A DNA stretch of 64,000 bases. Origin: Desulfobacteraceae bacterium. GTDB taxonomy: Bacteria; Desulfobacterota; Desulfobacteria; Desulfobacterales; JACKCP01. The stretch spans positions 1 through 64,000 of the forward strand of contig JACKCP010000006.1 in the NCBI GenBank assembly GCA_020633955.1, read 5' to 3'. How positions within the stretch are numbered: position 1 is the first letter of the stretch; every line of letters begins with the position of its first letter. This document shows, piece by piece, positions 18,182 through 27,486 of the stretch. A program made the translations under genes and the position numbers. The notes beneath the pieces are model-generated. The model was not told the origin of the DNA, did not search any database, and saw nothing but the letters and a program-made list of their open reading frames with translations.

Positions 18182-20203
18182 CTATCTTCTAAGCTCTTTC
18201 AAGGCCGAAAGCAGGGTAACTGAAGAAAAAGGCTTCTCCAGAAAAACATGAATATTACTTTTTTTAGGGATATCTGAAACAGCAGATCCTGAAATATATA
18301 CGACCTTTAGGTGGGGATTAAAAACACTGAGTTTTTCAAAAAGATCCGGCCCGTTAAGCCCCTTCATTATAAAGTCTGTCACAAGAACATCAATATCTTT
18401 AAAGTCTTCAATATATTCAGACCTGATATCTGGATTTATCTTTAACACTTCATAACCTTCGAGTTCAAGGAGCTCACAGAGAGCATCCCTTACATGGGAA
18501 TTTTCTTCTACTACAAGAATTTTTTTGAATCTGCCTGGATGGTTTTTATTGTTAAAGCAATTACTGTTATTTACTTCCAAAAATTTTTTTTCAGTAAAAT
18601 CTTTTGCAACAGGAAAACTTAAAATTATTTCAGTTCCTTTATTTTCTGCACTTTTCAGAAAAACACTTCCTCCGCATTGCTTCATGATACCATAAACAGT
18701 TGACAGGCCAAGTCCTGTCCCCCTGTCTCTTGGCTTTGTTGTAAAGAACGGATCAAATACCTTTGCCTGAATGTCCTTTGGAATACCTGTACCGTTATCT
18801 TTAACTGATAAGAATATTTTATTTTCACTTCTAATTTTTTCAACTCTTGTTGAAATTATTATTTCACCACCGCCCGGCATTGCATCAACCGAGTTCACCA
18901 CAAGGTTCATAAGTACCTGCTCGATTTTATCGGAATTGCTTTTGACAGGAAGCCTTCCTTTGCAGAGATCAAGCCTGATTGAAATATTTTCATTGACAAG
19001 CCTGCTGAGCATGCTTTCCATGTTAAAAACAAGATCATTAATATTGAATATATCTGTTTTAACAAGCTGATGCCTGCTGAAGGACAAAAGCTGCCTTGTC
19101 AATATTTCCGCCTTTTCAGCAGCTATATCTATCTGCGCAATATTTTTTCTAAGGTTATCATTATCCCTGGCCTTAAGATTAAGGAGCTCACAGTATCCTC
19201 TTATAACTGTCAGGGTGTTGTTAAAATCATGGGCAACACCTCCTGCAAGTCTTCCAACAGCCTCCATTTTCTGAGTATGCAGAAATTTTTTTTCAAGAAT
19301 CTTTTTTTCCGTAACATCAACACCAAGATATGAAAGACCGGTAACATCTTTTCCATTTTCCCTTAAAGCCCTGATATGCCAGTTCAGAATCTTTTCATTG
19401 CCGAACCTGTCAACTATTTTTGTTTCAAAATATTTAGAGGACGAACGGTCTGAATTCGCTGCGGATTCCTCTTCAAAAATTCTTTTACGTTCATCATCAA
19501 AAGGTATTAAAATTTCCCAGAAATCAGATCTTTGCTCAATTTCTGAAAACAGATAGCCGCTTATTGTTTCGGCCGCCTTGTTCCACAAAATAATCCTGTT
19601 TGAAATGTCTTTGACATGCAGCCATATATCAGTACTGTCAATGATATTTTGCTGAAGTTCACTGAGTTTTCTTATTCTGGATTCAGAAGCCTTTAACTCA
19701 GCCTCTGCTATCTTTTTTCTGTGAAGCTCAAACTCAAGTCTTTTATTTACCTTTTTAAGAGAGTTTGCAAGCTCGTATCCCCTTAACGCAGAAGTTACCA
19801 TTGTGGTCATTCTGTCTGCAGTGAGCTCAGTTTTGGCATAAAAATTATTTATATCATAAGAGTTTACAACTTCTTTTTCCGGGAATCTTCCTGCCTGACC
19901 TGTTTTTAAAACAATCTGTACAATTTTATTTTTTTTCTTATTTCTGACATAATCTATGAAGTCAAGACCAGCTTCATCACTTTCCATTACCACATCAAGA
20001 AGAATAAGAGCAATGTCCCTATGCTGCTCCATAATTTCCTTTGCCTGCTCACCTGAACATGCTTCAATTATTTCAAGACCTATTCCTTTATATGAATAGT
20101 CAGAAAGAACCATTCTGGCAGTTCTGTGCACTTCAGGCTCGTCATCCACCATGAGCACTTTCCATTTAACAGGAACAGAGGATTTTTTATCTATGCTGTA
20201 CAC
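18182..20203 (-). CDS. Hybrid sensor histidine kinase: REC-PAS-HisKA-HATPase-REC
   Basis: 673 residues, no membrane segment, so cytoplasmic. N-terminal receiver (KVLMVDDEPEV, phospho-acceptor D70 in LILLD), a coiled linker, a PAS domain (about 185-300), HisKA with H325 in GGVAHDFNN, HATPase with VKDNGTGIP, FDPFFTT and RGTGLGLS, and a C-terminal receiver (VVEENSH, D610 in VLVTD, LEKPF). The N-terminal receiver resembles those found next to DUF3369 in other regulators. Phosphate would enter at either end and no DNA-binding output is present. The ligand is unknown. Transcribed alone, upstream of hdrCB on the same strand. Confidence 0.9.
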   Translation of the reverse strand: MYSIDKKSSVPVKWKVLMVDDEPEVHRTARMVLSDYSYKGIGLEIIEACSGEQAKEIMEQHRDIALILLDVVMESDEAGLDFIDYVRNKKKNKIVQIVLKTGQAGRFPEKEVVNSYDINNFYAKTELTADRMTTMVTSALRGYELANSLKKVNKRLEFELHRKKIAEAELKASESRIRKLSELQQNIIDSTDIWLHVKDISNRIILWNKAAETISGYLFSEIEQRSDFWEILIPFDDERKRIFEEESAANSDRSSSKYFETKIVDRFGNEKILNWHIRALRENGKDVTGLSYLGVDVTEKKILEKKFLHTQKMEAVGRLAGGVAHDFNNTLTVIRGYCELLNLKARDNDNLRKNIAQIDIAAEKAEILTRQLLSFSRHQLVKTDIFNINDLVFNMESMLSRLVNENISIRLDLCKGRLPVKSNSDKIEQVLMNLVVNSVDAMPGGGEIIISTRVEKIRSENKIFLSVKDNGTGIPKDIQAKVFDPFFTTKPRDRGTGLGLSTVYGIMKQCGGSVFLKSAENKGTEIILSFPVAKDFTEKKFLEVNNSNCFNNKNHPGRFKKILVVEENSHVRDALCELLELEGYEVLKINPDIRSEYIEDFKDIDVLVTDFIMKGLNGPDLFEKLSVFNPHLKVVYISGSAVSDIPKKSNIHVFLEKPFSSVTLLSALKELRR

Positions 20204-20810
20204 TTTAATTTCCCAATTTTTTTGAAATTTTACAAAAAAACAACTTATTTCACACAGACAATCATGTCAATCACCAATAACAGGAAACCCGCAAATAAAA
20301 TTTATTAAAACTTATGACTGCCTGAAAATCATTTTTCTGGTATTTAAAATCAAACAAAATGCTTTCAAACCATACTCCTGCTTTAACAGTAACCAGAGAA
20401 CATATAATTTTTTACTGAAACCAGCTTTAATAATCCAACAACCGTTCTTTAAATAAACCGGCATATTGACCAGTTAAAAGTTAAATAGTTTTAATTAATT
20501 TTACTTGAATCAATCTTTTTTAATAGCGTTATATCTGTTTTTGGGTCAAGATATGAATATATTCCAGACAATATAATTGATTTGGCCAATTTACTTCGAA
20601 TTACTTGCAAAATCACAATAATTTTTTTCTTTTCAGTTTTTTTATTCAGAACAAGGCATATTTTTTGATTTTTTATTGCACTGATAAAAAATAATAACTA
20701 TAGTTTCACCTTGATCTTAACGGGGGAAGATCAAATCCTTAAAAGACCACAAAGAATTTAAAGGCAAAGAATGCCTGAAATTTTATAATATTTATTTACG
20801 GAGGTGAGAT
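20204..20810. other. 607-bp divergent intergenic region upstream of pta-ackA
   Basis: Lies between the divergent sensor kinase and pta genes. It is A+T-rich with no coding ORF. The only notable structure is a stem-loop at 20711-20734, listed separately. Promoters must lie here but none could be assigned with confidence. Confidence 0.5.
20711..20734 (+). promoter_or_regulatory. Stem-loop with G-rich loop upstream of pta
   Basis: Perfect 8-bp inverted repeat TTGATCTT/AAGATCAA enclosing AACGGGGG, 76 nt before the pta start. It is not followed by a U-run. It could be an operator, or a structured element in the 5' leader of the pta-ackA mRNA. Confidence 0.4.
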
Positions 20811-21806
20811 GTGTCTTCTTTAATGGACAATTTTTGGAACAAAGCTAGAGAGCTTAAAAAAACAATTGTTCTGCCCGAGGGCGATGATGAAAGAACAATT
20901 GATGCAGCAAGTGAAATTATGAAACAGGGCCTTGCCAGGGAAGTTATAGTTCTTGGCGATGAAGCAATGCTTGAAAATGCTTTCAAGGCAAAAGGATATG
21001 AACTTAACTGCACTTTCATTAATCCGGAAACCAGCAAGTATTTCCAGGAATTTACAGACAAGTTCTGTGAAATGAGGGCAAAAAAAGGAATGACTCCTGA
21101 AAAAGCTGCCGAAACAATGAAAAATCCACTTTTTTTCGGTGCCATGATGGTAAAGGCAGGCTATGCTGACGGAGCTGTTGCAGGTGCAAAAAATACAACT
21201 GGAAATGTTTTAAGGGCCGCAATTCAGGTTATTGGAACAAAGCCGGGCATGAAAACAGTTTCAAGCTGCTTTATCATGATTACTCCAAAAAAAGAATTTG
21301 GTGAAAACGGAACACTTATATTTGCAGACTGTGCTGTTAATATTGATCCTGATTCAAGAAAACTTGCTGATATTGCAAATGCTTCAGCTGAAAGCTGCAA
21401 GGCATTTCTTGGAGCCGAACCTAAAGTTGCAATGCTTTCCTTTTCCACAAAGGGAAGTGCAAGCCACGAATATGTAGACAGGGTTGCAGAGGCTGTTAAA
21501 ATACTTAAGGAAGAAAATCCAGAACTTAAGGTTGACGGTGAACTTCAGGCTGACGCTGCACTTATTGAAGCAGTTGGTGCAAAAAAAGCACCTGGAAGTC
21601 CTATCCCAGGAAAGGCTAATGTACTTATTTTCCCTGATATTCAGGCTGGAAACATCGGCTATAAACTTGTTGAACGTTTCTCAGGTGCAGATGCAATAGG
21701 ACCAATTATTCAGGGTCTTGCCAAACCTGTTAACGACCTTTCAAGAGGGTGTAAGTTTGAAGATATTGTAAACGTTGCAGCTATAACAGCTGTTCAGTCA
21801 AATTAA
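20811..21806 (+). CDS. pta: Phosphate acetyltransferase
   Basis: 331 residues, the short Pta without the N-terminal DRTGG region. Interconverts acetyl-CoA and acetyl phosphate. Visible are LPEGDDERTIDAA, PLFFGAMMVKAGYADGAVAG, SSCFIMI, MLSFSTKGSA, and FPDIQAGNIGYKLVERF. The GTG at 20811 has GGAGG six nt upstream and gives the family N-terminus. An ATG two nt earlier in another frame opens only a four-codon ORF. It is 25 nt ahead of ackA, giving substrate-level ATP from acetyl-CoA, or acetate activation in reverse. Confidence 0.96.
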   Translation: MSSLMDNFWNKARELKKTIVLPEGDDERTIDAASEIMKQGLAREVIVLGDEAMLENAFKAKGYELNCTFINPETSKYFQEFTDKFCEMRAKKGMTPEKAAETMKNPLFFGAMMVKAGYADGAVAGAKNTTGNVLRAAIQVIGTKPGMKTVSSCFIMITPKKEFGENGTLIFADCAVNIDPDSRKLADIANASAESCKAFLGAEPKVAMLSFSTKGSASHEYVDRVAEAVKILKEENPELKVDGELQADAALIEAVGAKKAPGSPIPGKANVLIFPDIQAGNIGYKLVERFSGADAIGPIIQGLAKPVNDLSRGCKFEDIVNVAAITAVQSN

Positions 21807-21831
21807 TATAATATTAGAACAGGAAATAAAA

Positions 21832-23082
21832 ATGAAAATTTTAGCATTAAACTGCGGAAGCTCTTCGCTCAAATATCAGCTTACTGACTGGGACAAAAAA
21901 GAGGTTGTTGCCTCTGGTATTGTTGAAAGAATAGGTATTGGAGATTCCTTTATTGAACATGAAGCTCCTCTTAAAAACTACAAAGGCAAGACAAAATATG
22001 CAATAGACAATCATGAAACAGCAATCCAGTGGGTAATAAGTGCTCTTACAGCTGGAGAAGGTGCTGTAATTTCTTCAATGGATGAAATTGCAGCTGTTGG
22101 CCACAGGGTTGTACACGGCGGAGAAAAATTTACCCAGAGCGTTCTTATCACTGATGATGTTGTGAACCATATCTCAGCAGTTTCTCATCTTGCACCTCTT
22201 CACAACCCTGCCAACCTGACAGGTATCAAGGCTGCAAAAGCTGCAATGCCGGAAGTTCCCCATGTTGCAATTTTTGATACTGCTTTTCACCAGACAATGC
22301 CTGAAAAAGCATACATGTATGCTCTGCCTTATGAATGGTATCAGAACAACGCTGTAAGAAGATACGGATTCCACGGTACAAGTCATCTTTATGTTTCAAA
22401 ACGCGCGGCAGCCCTTCTTGGTAAAGATGCTAATGAGTGCAATATAATTACTCTTCACATTGGAAACGGCGTATCATGCTGTGCAATCAAAAACGGAGTT
22501 TCAGTTGATACCTCAATGGGACTTACTCCACTTCCAGGTGCTATAATGGGTACAAGATGCGGAGATATTGACCCTGCAATTCCTCTTTTCATGATGAAGC
22601 AGCTTGATGTTGGACCAAAATTCATGGATAACCTTCTTAATAAAAAATCAGGTATCCTTGGAATTACAGGAAAATACACAGACAGAAGAGATGTTGAAGT
22701 AGCTGCAGAGGAAGGCGATAAGCGCTGTGAGCTTGCAATTGACATAGAAGCATACAAACTGAAGCAGTATATAGGAATGTATGCAGCAACACTTGGAAAA
22801 GTTGATGCAATTGTATTTACTGCAGGTGTTGGTGAGAACTCAGGACTTATCAGACAAAAAGCAATTGAAGATCTCGATTGTCTTGGTATTGTTGTTGACA
22901 AGGACAAGAACCTTAATACAAGAAGCAAGGCAGGAGAAACAGAAATATCTACTCCTGATTCAAAAATTAAAGTATTCATGATTCCAACAAATGAAGAAAT
23001 TGTTTTTGTTGAAGACGTTGTTGCAATTATTCAGGGTAAATATGATGATCACACAAAATACCCTTATTCATTTAAGAAGTAA
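21832..23082 (+). CDS. ackA: Acetate kinase
   Basis: 416 residues, slightly longer than the typical 400. ASKHA-fold kinase making ATP and acetate from acetyl phosphate. Signatures are ILALNCGSSSLKYQL at the N-terminus, AVGHRVVHGG, FDTAFHQTMP with the catalytic Asp, YGFHGTSHLYV, and TLHIGNGVSCCAI. Second gene of pta-ackA. Confidence 0.97.
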   Translation: MKILALNCGSSSLKYQLTDWDKKEVVASGIVERIGIGDSFIEHEAPLKNYKGKTKYAIDNHETAIQWVISALTAGEGAVISSMDEIAAVGHRVVHGGEKFTQSVLITDDVVNHISAVSHLAPLHNPANLTGIKAAKAAMPEVPHVAIFDTAFHQTMPEKAYMYALPYEWYQNNAVRRYGFHGTSHLYVSKRAAALLGKDANECNIITLHIGNGVSCCAIKNGVSVDTSMGLTPLPGAIMGTRCGDIDPAIPLFMMKQLDVGPKFMDNLLNKKSGILGITGKYTDRRDVEVAAEEGDKRCELAIDIEAYKLKQYIGMYAATLGKVDAIVFTAGVGENSGLIRQKAIEDLDCLGIVVDKDKNLNTRSKAGETEISTPDSKIKVFMIPTNEEIVFVEDVVAIIQGKYDDHTKYPYSFKK

Positions 23083-23094
23083 TTTCTGAACAGA

Positions 23095-23125
23095 AACCCT
23101 TTCTCATTTTTTTTGGGGAAGGGTT
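23095..23125 (+). terminator. Weak hairpin downstream of ackA
   Basis: AACCCTT/AAGGGTT stem around a T-rich 17-nt loop, 12 nt past the ackA stop, in the convergent junction with rsmI. No U-run follows. A second 7-bp inverted repeat (GAACAAA/TTTGTTC, about 23249-23270) lies nearer rsmI. Confidence 0.35.
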
Positions 23126-23282
23126 CCTTGTTTGAACATCCACACATTTCCAAACAAACATTAAAAACCATAAACTTTTACCCAATTTAAACAGATTATC
23201 TGTATTTAAAAAATCAATGTATCTTGGATAAATCTTTCACCTTGCTTGAACAAACAAAAAAATTTGTTCGGCCAAATGCTAT

Positions 23283-24122
23283 TTATTTTTTGCCCTTAAT
23301 TTTAAGAATAATCTCATAAACTTCATTTTTTTTTAAATTATATTCAAGTGCAATTTTTTCTGCGGTCTGCTTTGGTTTTAAACTGGTTTTTTCAAGCTCA
23401 GATTTTACTACCTGGTAAATATCTATTTCTTCAGAATTGATTTTTCCGCCTTGAACTAAAAGAGCTATCTCCCCTTTCACTGATTCCCTGTCTGAAAGAA
23501 TCTGCCGTATTGCTGAAAGCGTACCCCTTAAAATCTCCTCATGAATTTTGGTAAGCTCACGTCCCAGCACAGCTTCACGATCCCCTGTTTTTTCAATAAT
23601 TTCATCAATTGTTTTAATAATTCTTCTTGGAGACTCATAAAACATTATTGGAAAGTCTGAATTAATCAGGTCATTTAAAATCTTGTTTCTTGAACTTTCT
23701 TTTGCCGGAAGAAATCCGAAAAAAGCAAATCTGTCCGTAGCAAGTCCTGAAACACTGACAAGAGCAGTCAGTGCTGAAGCTCCAGGGACAGGCACCAGTT
23801 TTATACCCTTTTTAGAGGCTTTTTCAACAAGCCTGAAGCCTGGGTCGGAAATCAGAGGAGTTCCGGCATCAGATACAAGTGCAACTTTTTTTCCCTGAAG
23901 TGTCAGATCTATTATATAATCTGATTTTTCATTTTCATTATGATCATGAAAGGAGGTCATTTTTGACTTAATACCAAGACATGACAGAAGCTTTCCTGTT
24001 TTTCGTGTATCCTCTGCTGCAATTAAATCTGCACTTTTCAAAACCTTCAGAGCTCTCAAAGTAATATCATCAATGTTTCCTATTGGTGTTGCAACTATAT
24101 ATATAACAGGGGTATCATTCAT
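23283..24122 (-). CDS. rsmI: 16S rRNA (cytidine-1402 2'-O)-methyltransferase
   Basis: About 279 residues. Methylates the ribose of C1402 in 16S rRNA. Recognised by YIVATPIGNIDDITLRAL, AAEDTRKTGKLL, VSDAGTPLISDPG, VPVPGASALTAL and FYESPRRI. The ATG at 24122, behind AAGGTG, gives the family N-terminus, so I prefer it to an upstream ATG at 24143. It overlaps the yraN stop by 8 nt and ends the ffh-to-rsmI run. Confidence 0.95.
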   Translation of the reverse strand: MNDTPVIYIVATPIGNIDDITLRALKVLKSADLIAAEDTRKTGKLLSCLGIKSKMTSFHDHNENEKSDYIIDLTLQGKKVALVSDAGTPLISDPGFRLVEKASKKGIKLVPVPGASALTALVSVSGLATDRFAFFGFLPAKESSRNKILNDLINSDFPIMFYESPRRIIKTIDEIIEKTGDREAVLGRELTKIHEEILRGTLSAIRQILSDRESVKGEIALLVQGGKINSEEIDIYQVVKSELEKTSLKPKQTAEKIALEYNLKKNEVYEIILKIKGKK

Positions 24123-24495
24123 AAATATCACCTTCAAAGGCATCTTTTATAAGCCTGCAATTATAACTGCCTTTGCTGTCAGGCTCAACTGCGACAACAT
24201 CAAATCTAATATTAACATCGGAAATATTATGTTTAGCCAGATAAATAAATGCTGTTTTAATAATTTTTTTTTGTTTTCTCATATCAACAAAATCTTCAGG
24301 GAGTCCAAAATCTGAATTTTTTCTGTATTTGACTTCAACAAAGCAAATAACATCATTATCTTTTGCAATTAAATCTATTTCACCAAATCTTGTTCTGAAA
24401 TTATTTTCAATGATTTTATAACCTTTTGAAGATAAAAATTTTGATGCAAATTTTTCTGCAATGGTTCCTGATTTTTGAGGAGATAATTTCATCAC
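24115..24495 (-). CDS. yraN: YraN/UPF0102 endonuclease-fold protein
   Basis: 126 residues with the family's PD-(D/E)XK-like core: KFLSSKGYKIIENNFRTRFG, EIDLIAKD and VCFVEVKYR-type segment. The precise role is unsettled; the family is linked to recombination or DNA uptake. Usual neighbour of rnhB, as here, with no gap between the genes. Confidence 0.92.
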   Translation of the reverse strand: MMKLSPQKSGTIAEKFASKFLSSKGYKIIENNFRTRFGEIDLIAKDNDVICFVEVKYRKNSDFGLPEDFVDMRKQKKIIKTAFIYLAKHNISDVNIRFDVVAVEPDSKGSYNCRLIKDAFEGDIYE

Positions 24496-25083
24496 TCACT
24501 GTAACTTAAAAGTTTTTCTGTGAATTGGTAAAATACCATGAAGGGCAATTGCTTCCTTATGTTTTTTGGTGGGATAGCCTTTATGATTTTCAAAAAAATA
24601 GTGAGGGTATATTTTTGCGTATTCTTCCATGATTTTGTCACGAAAAACTTTAGCTATAATTGAAGCTGCACCAATGGAAAGGGATTTGGAATCGCCTTTT
24701 ACAATTGTTTCTTCGTATATTCCGCAGTCTGTCCTGGCATTTCCGTCAACAAGAATACAGTCGGGTCTGATATCAAGACAATAAACAGCCTTTACCATAG
24801 CCATAAGGCTGGCATTTCTTATATTGACTTTATCAATAATCTCAGGAGATGAAATTCCGACTCCAACCTTGCATGTCTGGCAAATTATTTCAGCGAGCTT
24901 TTCTCTTTTTGTCTCACTGAGTTTTTTGGAGTCATCAATATCACTGCACTCAAAATTATCAGGCAGAATAACAGCAGCAGCAACAACTGGCCCGGCAAGA
25001 GGACCTCTTCCAGCCTCATCAACCCCAGCTATTACATTATACCCTTTTTCTAAGGCTTTATTTTCAAAATAAAGTTTGTGCAA
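24496..25083 (-). CDS. rnhB: Ribonuclease HII
   Basis: 195 residues. Cuts the RNA strand of RNA/DNA hybrids and removes misincorporated ribonucleotides. Catalytic DEDD residues are visible in GVDEAGRGPLAG, in VDGNA and in the following SLSIGAASIIAKVFRD region. Downstream of rplS after a terminator hairpin, so it is read through at reduced level or from its own promoter. Confidence 0.96.
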   Translation of the reverse strand: MHKLYFENKALEKGYNVIAGVDEAGRGPLAGPVVAAAVILPDNFECSDIDDSKKLSETKREKLAEIICQTCKVGVGISSPEIIDKVNIRNASLMAMVKAVYCLDIRPDCILVDGNARTDCGIYEETIVKGDSKSLSIGAASIIAKVFRDKIMEEYAKIYPHYFFENHKGYPTKKHKEAIALHGILPIHRKTFKLQ

Positions 25084-25099
25084 TTTTTTACCATAAATA

Positions 25100-25121
25100 A
25101 AAAACCCCCCTTTTTCGGGGG
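25100..25121 (-). terminator. Terminator after rplS
   Basis: CCCCC/GGGGG stem with a GAAAAA loop, followed on the minus strand by GTTTTTTATTT. Seven nt after the rplS stop and before rnhB, so it would partly or fully separate ribosomal genes from rnhB-yraN-rsmI. Confidence 0.85.
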
Positions 25122-25127
25122 ATTTTA

Positions 25128-25484
25128 TTATCTAACGTATGCTTTTTCTTTAATTCTTGCTGCCTTACCTGTACGTTCTCTCAGGTAGTAAAGTTTTGCT
25201 CTTCTTACCTTACCTTTTCTTTCAACTTCAATTTTTTCCACAACAGGAGAATAAAGGGGAAATACTCTCTCCACTCCAATTCCGTCGGAAATTTTTCTCA
25301 CTGTCACAGTAGCTCTTGGATTAGTTCCGTTTCTTCTTCTTGTAACAACGCCCTTGAACTGCTGAATTCTTTCTTTTTCACCTTCCTTGATTTTCACATG
25401 TACATTCACTGTATCACCAGGAACAAAATCAGGAATATCAAGTCTCATTCTGCGGCGTTCGATTTTGTCTATAATAGTTGTCAT
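25128..25484 (-). CDS. rplS: Ribosomal protein bL19
   Basis: 118 residues, full length. Contains PGDTVNVHVKIKEGEKERIQ, FKGVVTRRRNG, and the closing RRAKLYYLRERTGKAARIKE typical of L19. Part of the trmD operon, as in most bacteria. Confidence 0.97.
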   Translation of the reverse strand: MTTIIDKIERRRMRLDIPDFVPGDTVNVHVKIKEGEKERIQQFKGVVTRRRNGTNPRATVTVRKISDGIGVERVFPLYSPVVEKIEVERKGKVRRAKLYYLRERTGKAARIKEKAYVR

Positions 25485-25514
25485 CTTCTTTCTCCCAATA
25501 CGTTTATATATTTT

Positions 25515-26087
25515 TCATCTGTCCGACAAAAGCCTGTCAATAATTATTGCAGCAGCTGTCCTGACAGACAGGTGATTATAGTCTGAATTCCTTTTTACGG
25601 GTTCCAGCACATAATCCGATTTTCCAAAAACTTCTTCTGCAAGTCCCCAGGCTGTGCCAAATATTAAAACATAATGCTTTTTTTCTTCAGACATTATTTT
25701 TTTCATTTCCACAAAGCTTTTACAGTTTTCACGGTAAATTGCAGTTGTGGGGACAAAAACAGGGTCAAAACCGTTATTTAAAAGATCTTTTCTTATATCT
25801 TCCAGACTGTCAACAACTTCAGCAATTTCCAGTGCCTTTTTACGGTCGGGATTAACCTTTCCGCCCTTATTTACAGTCCAGTGCTCAATTATTGTATTAA
25901 CAAGCCCTTTTTGATCTTCCAGGGGTGTAACAATATAATATTTTCTAAGCCCGTATGTTCTTGCAAGCCTTGCTATATCGTGAATATCAAGGTTTGTTAC
26001 AGCAGACGAACCTGTTTCACCTTTTTTATTCAGCACCGGATGATGCACTAACGCAATGCTGATATCATTTTCTGACAAAATCTTCAA
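25515..26087 (-). CDS. SPOUT-superfamily RNA methyltransferase (TM1570-like)
   Basis: 190 residues. The N-terminus IALVHHPVLNKKGE, then VTNLDIHDIARLARTYG, FGTAWGLAEE and the final RTAAAIIIDRLL fit the RNA-methyltransferase family PF09936, whose trefoil-knot fold resembles TrmD. The RNA target is unknown. Its start overlaps the end of trmD by 23 nt, and it sits between trmD and rplS, so a role in ribosome or tRNA maturation is inferred. Confidence 0.85.
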   Translation of the reverse strand: MKILSENDISIALVHHPVLNKKGETGSSAVTNLDIHDIARLARTYGLRKYYIVTPLEDQKGLVNTIIEHWTVNKGGKVNPDRKKALEIAEVVDSLEDIRKDLLNNGFDPVFVPTTAIYRENCKSFVEMKKIMSEEKKHYVLIFGTAWGLAEEVFGKSDYVLEPVKRNSDYNHLSVRTAAAIIIDRLLSDR

Positions 26088-26814
26088 GTCTCCTGATTGT
26101 ACCCGACAAAATTTTTTCTTCCTCCCCGGTTAAAGGGTTGGATAAAAGCAGGTCTGGTCTATTTTTTAAAGTTTTTATAAGTGAAACAGCCTTTCTCCAT
26201 TTTCTTATTTCCCCATGGTTTCCGGATAAAAGAATATCAGGCACCTCATGCCCCCTGAATTTAAAAGGCCTTGTATAGTGAGGATATTCGAGTCTGCCCG
26301 ATTGAAAACTTTCTTCTTCTGCTGATTCACTGCATCCAAGTACACCTGGAACAAGCCTTGCTACAGAGTCAATCACTGCCATTGCCGGTATTTCCCCCCC
26401 TGTAAGAACATAGTCTCCTACAGAAATTTCAATATCACAGCAAAGCTCAAAAAACCTCTGATCTATACCCTCATATCTTCCGCAGACAATAATAAGCTCA
26501 TCTAGGCAGGACAGCCTTTCTGCGAAAATCTGTGAATATTTTTCTCCGCCGGGGCTCATTACTGCAACTTTTGCGTCCGGGTACTTTGCTCTTGCAGATA
26601 AAACCGCATCAAAAAGAGGCTCAGGTTTCATCACCATACCTGCTCCCCCTCCGTAAGGCCTGTCATCTACATTTTTATGCCTGTCTTTTGAAAAATCCCG
26701 TATATCAATGACTTCCGCCTCAATTTTACCATCTTCAATTGCACGGCCGATAATACTTTCCTTGAAAAAACCGTCAAATATTTCTGGAAAAATTGTGAGT
26801 ACGGCAAATTTCAT
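26065..26814 (-). CDS. trmD: tRNA (guanine-37 N1)-methyltransferase
   Basis: 249 residues. SPOUT methyltransferase acting on G37 to keep reading frame. Seen are TIFPEIFDGFFKESIIGRA, DDRPYGGGAGMVMKPEP, ICGRYEGIDQR-like segment and ISVGDYVLTGGEIPA. Four-nt ATGA overlap with rimM. Confidence 0.97.
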   Translation of the reverse strand: MKFAVLTIFPEIFDGFFKESIIGRAIEDGKIEAEVIDIRDFSKDRHKNVDDRPYGGGAGMVMKPEPLFDAVLSARAKYPDAKVAVMSPGGEKYSQIFAERLSCLDELIIVCGRYEGIDQRFFELCCDIEISVGDYVLTGGEIPAMAVIDSVARLVPGVLGCSESAEEESFQSGRLEYPHYTRPFKFRGHEVPDILLSGNHGEIRKWRKAVSLIKTLKNRPDLLLSNPLTGEEEKILSGTIRRLEDFVRK

Positions 26815-27338
26815 AGATCCAAAAGCCCTTCAGGCAGATTTACCTTTATAATATTATCTTTTATCGAAACAGATACTATAACGTTCTTCAAAAAAGGCAC
26901 CAGTACTTCACCTGTTTCAGTTTTCACCTCAAGGATATCAGAACTGCCTGTACGCATGATATTTTTGACTTTCCCGAGATCTCCTGCTTCAAGATCAAAA
27001 ACAGTCATTCCAATCAGATCATGCCAGTAAAAGGAATCGTCTTCAGGTTCCGGGAGATTGCTTTTTTTTACGTAAACATCCCTTCCCCTTAAGATCTCAG
27101 CCTGATCTCTTCCCTCAATTCCTTTTAATGCTACTATTAGACTTGAATTTTTTTTTACAGAAAAATTTAGTGATTCAAAAAACTCAAATTCAAAACAATC
27201 CTTCTGTTTGATATAGAGATTTGAGCCTTTTCCAAAAAGATCATGATTTTCAGCATAGGAATGAACAGAAACAAGTCCCTTGAGCCCATGAGCACCAGAA
27301 ATTCTGCCTACTAAAATATAATCTGAATCCATCTTCAA
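26811..27338 (-). CDS. rimM: Ribosome maturation factor RimM
   Basis: 175 residues: an N-terminal RimM barrel (VGRISGAHGLKGLVSVHSY) and a C-terminal PRC-barrel (FYWHDLIGMTVFD). Assists 30S head assembly by binding uS19. Coupled to trmD by a four-nt overlap. Confidence 0.96.
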   Translation of the reverse strand: MKMDSDYILVGRISGAHGLKGLVSVHSYAENHDLFGKGSNLYIKQKDCFEFEFFESLNFSVKKNSSLIVALKGIEGRDQAEILRGRDVYVKKSNLPEPEDDSFYWHDLIGMTVFDLEAGDLGKVKNIMRTGSSDILEVKTETGEVLVPFLKNVIVSVSIKDNIIKVNLPEGLLDL

Positions 27339-27425
27339 TCTAAGCCTGACCTTTTAAAAGAACTTAAAATCCTGAACCACAGTTTTTCATAGTCAAATAC
27401 ATCCAAAGCCTTAACAAAACAAAGA

Positions 27426-27445
27426 GGCTTGTAATGAAACAAGCC
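27426..27445 (-). terminator. Possible attenuator hairpin between khpA and rimM
   Basis: GGCTTGT/ACAAGCC 7-bp stem with 6-nt loop in the 148-nt gap between khpA and rimM. On the minus strand it is followed by TCTTTGTTTTG, a poor U-run. Could reduce expression of the distal part of the operon. Confidence 0.4.
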
Positions 27446-27486
27446 CCCTGATCAAGGAAACACATCAATAACTTAAAGTTATACGG

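Noticed and set aside
20809..20823. Four-codon ORF (MCLL) overlapping the pta start as a leader peptide
   Set aside because: Too short and without regulatory codons; it is simply the out-of-frame ATG next to the GTG start.
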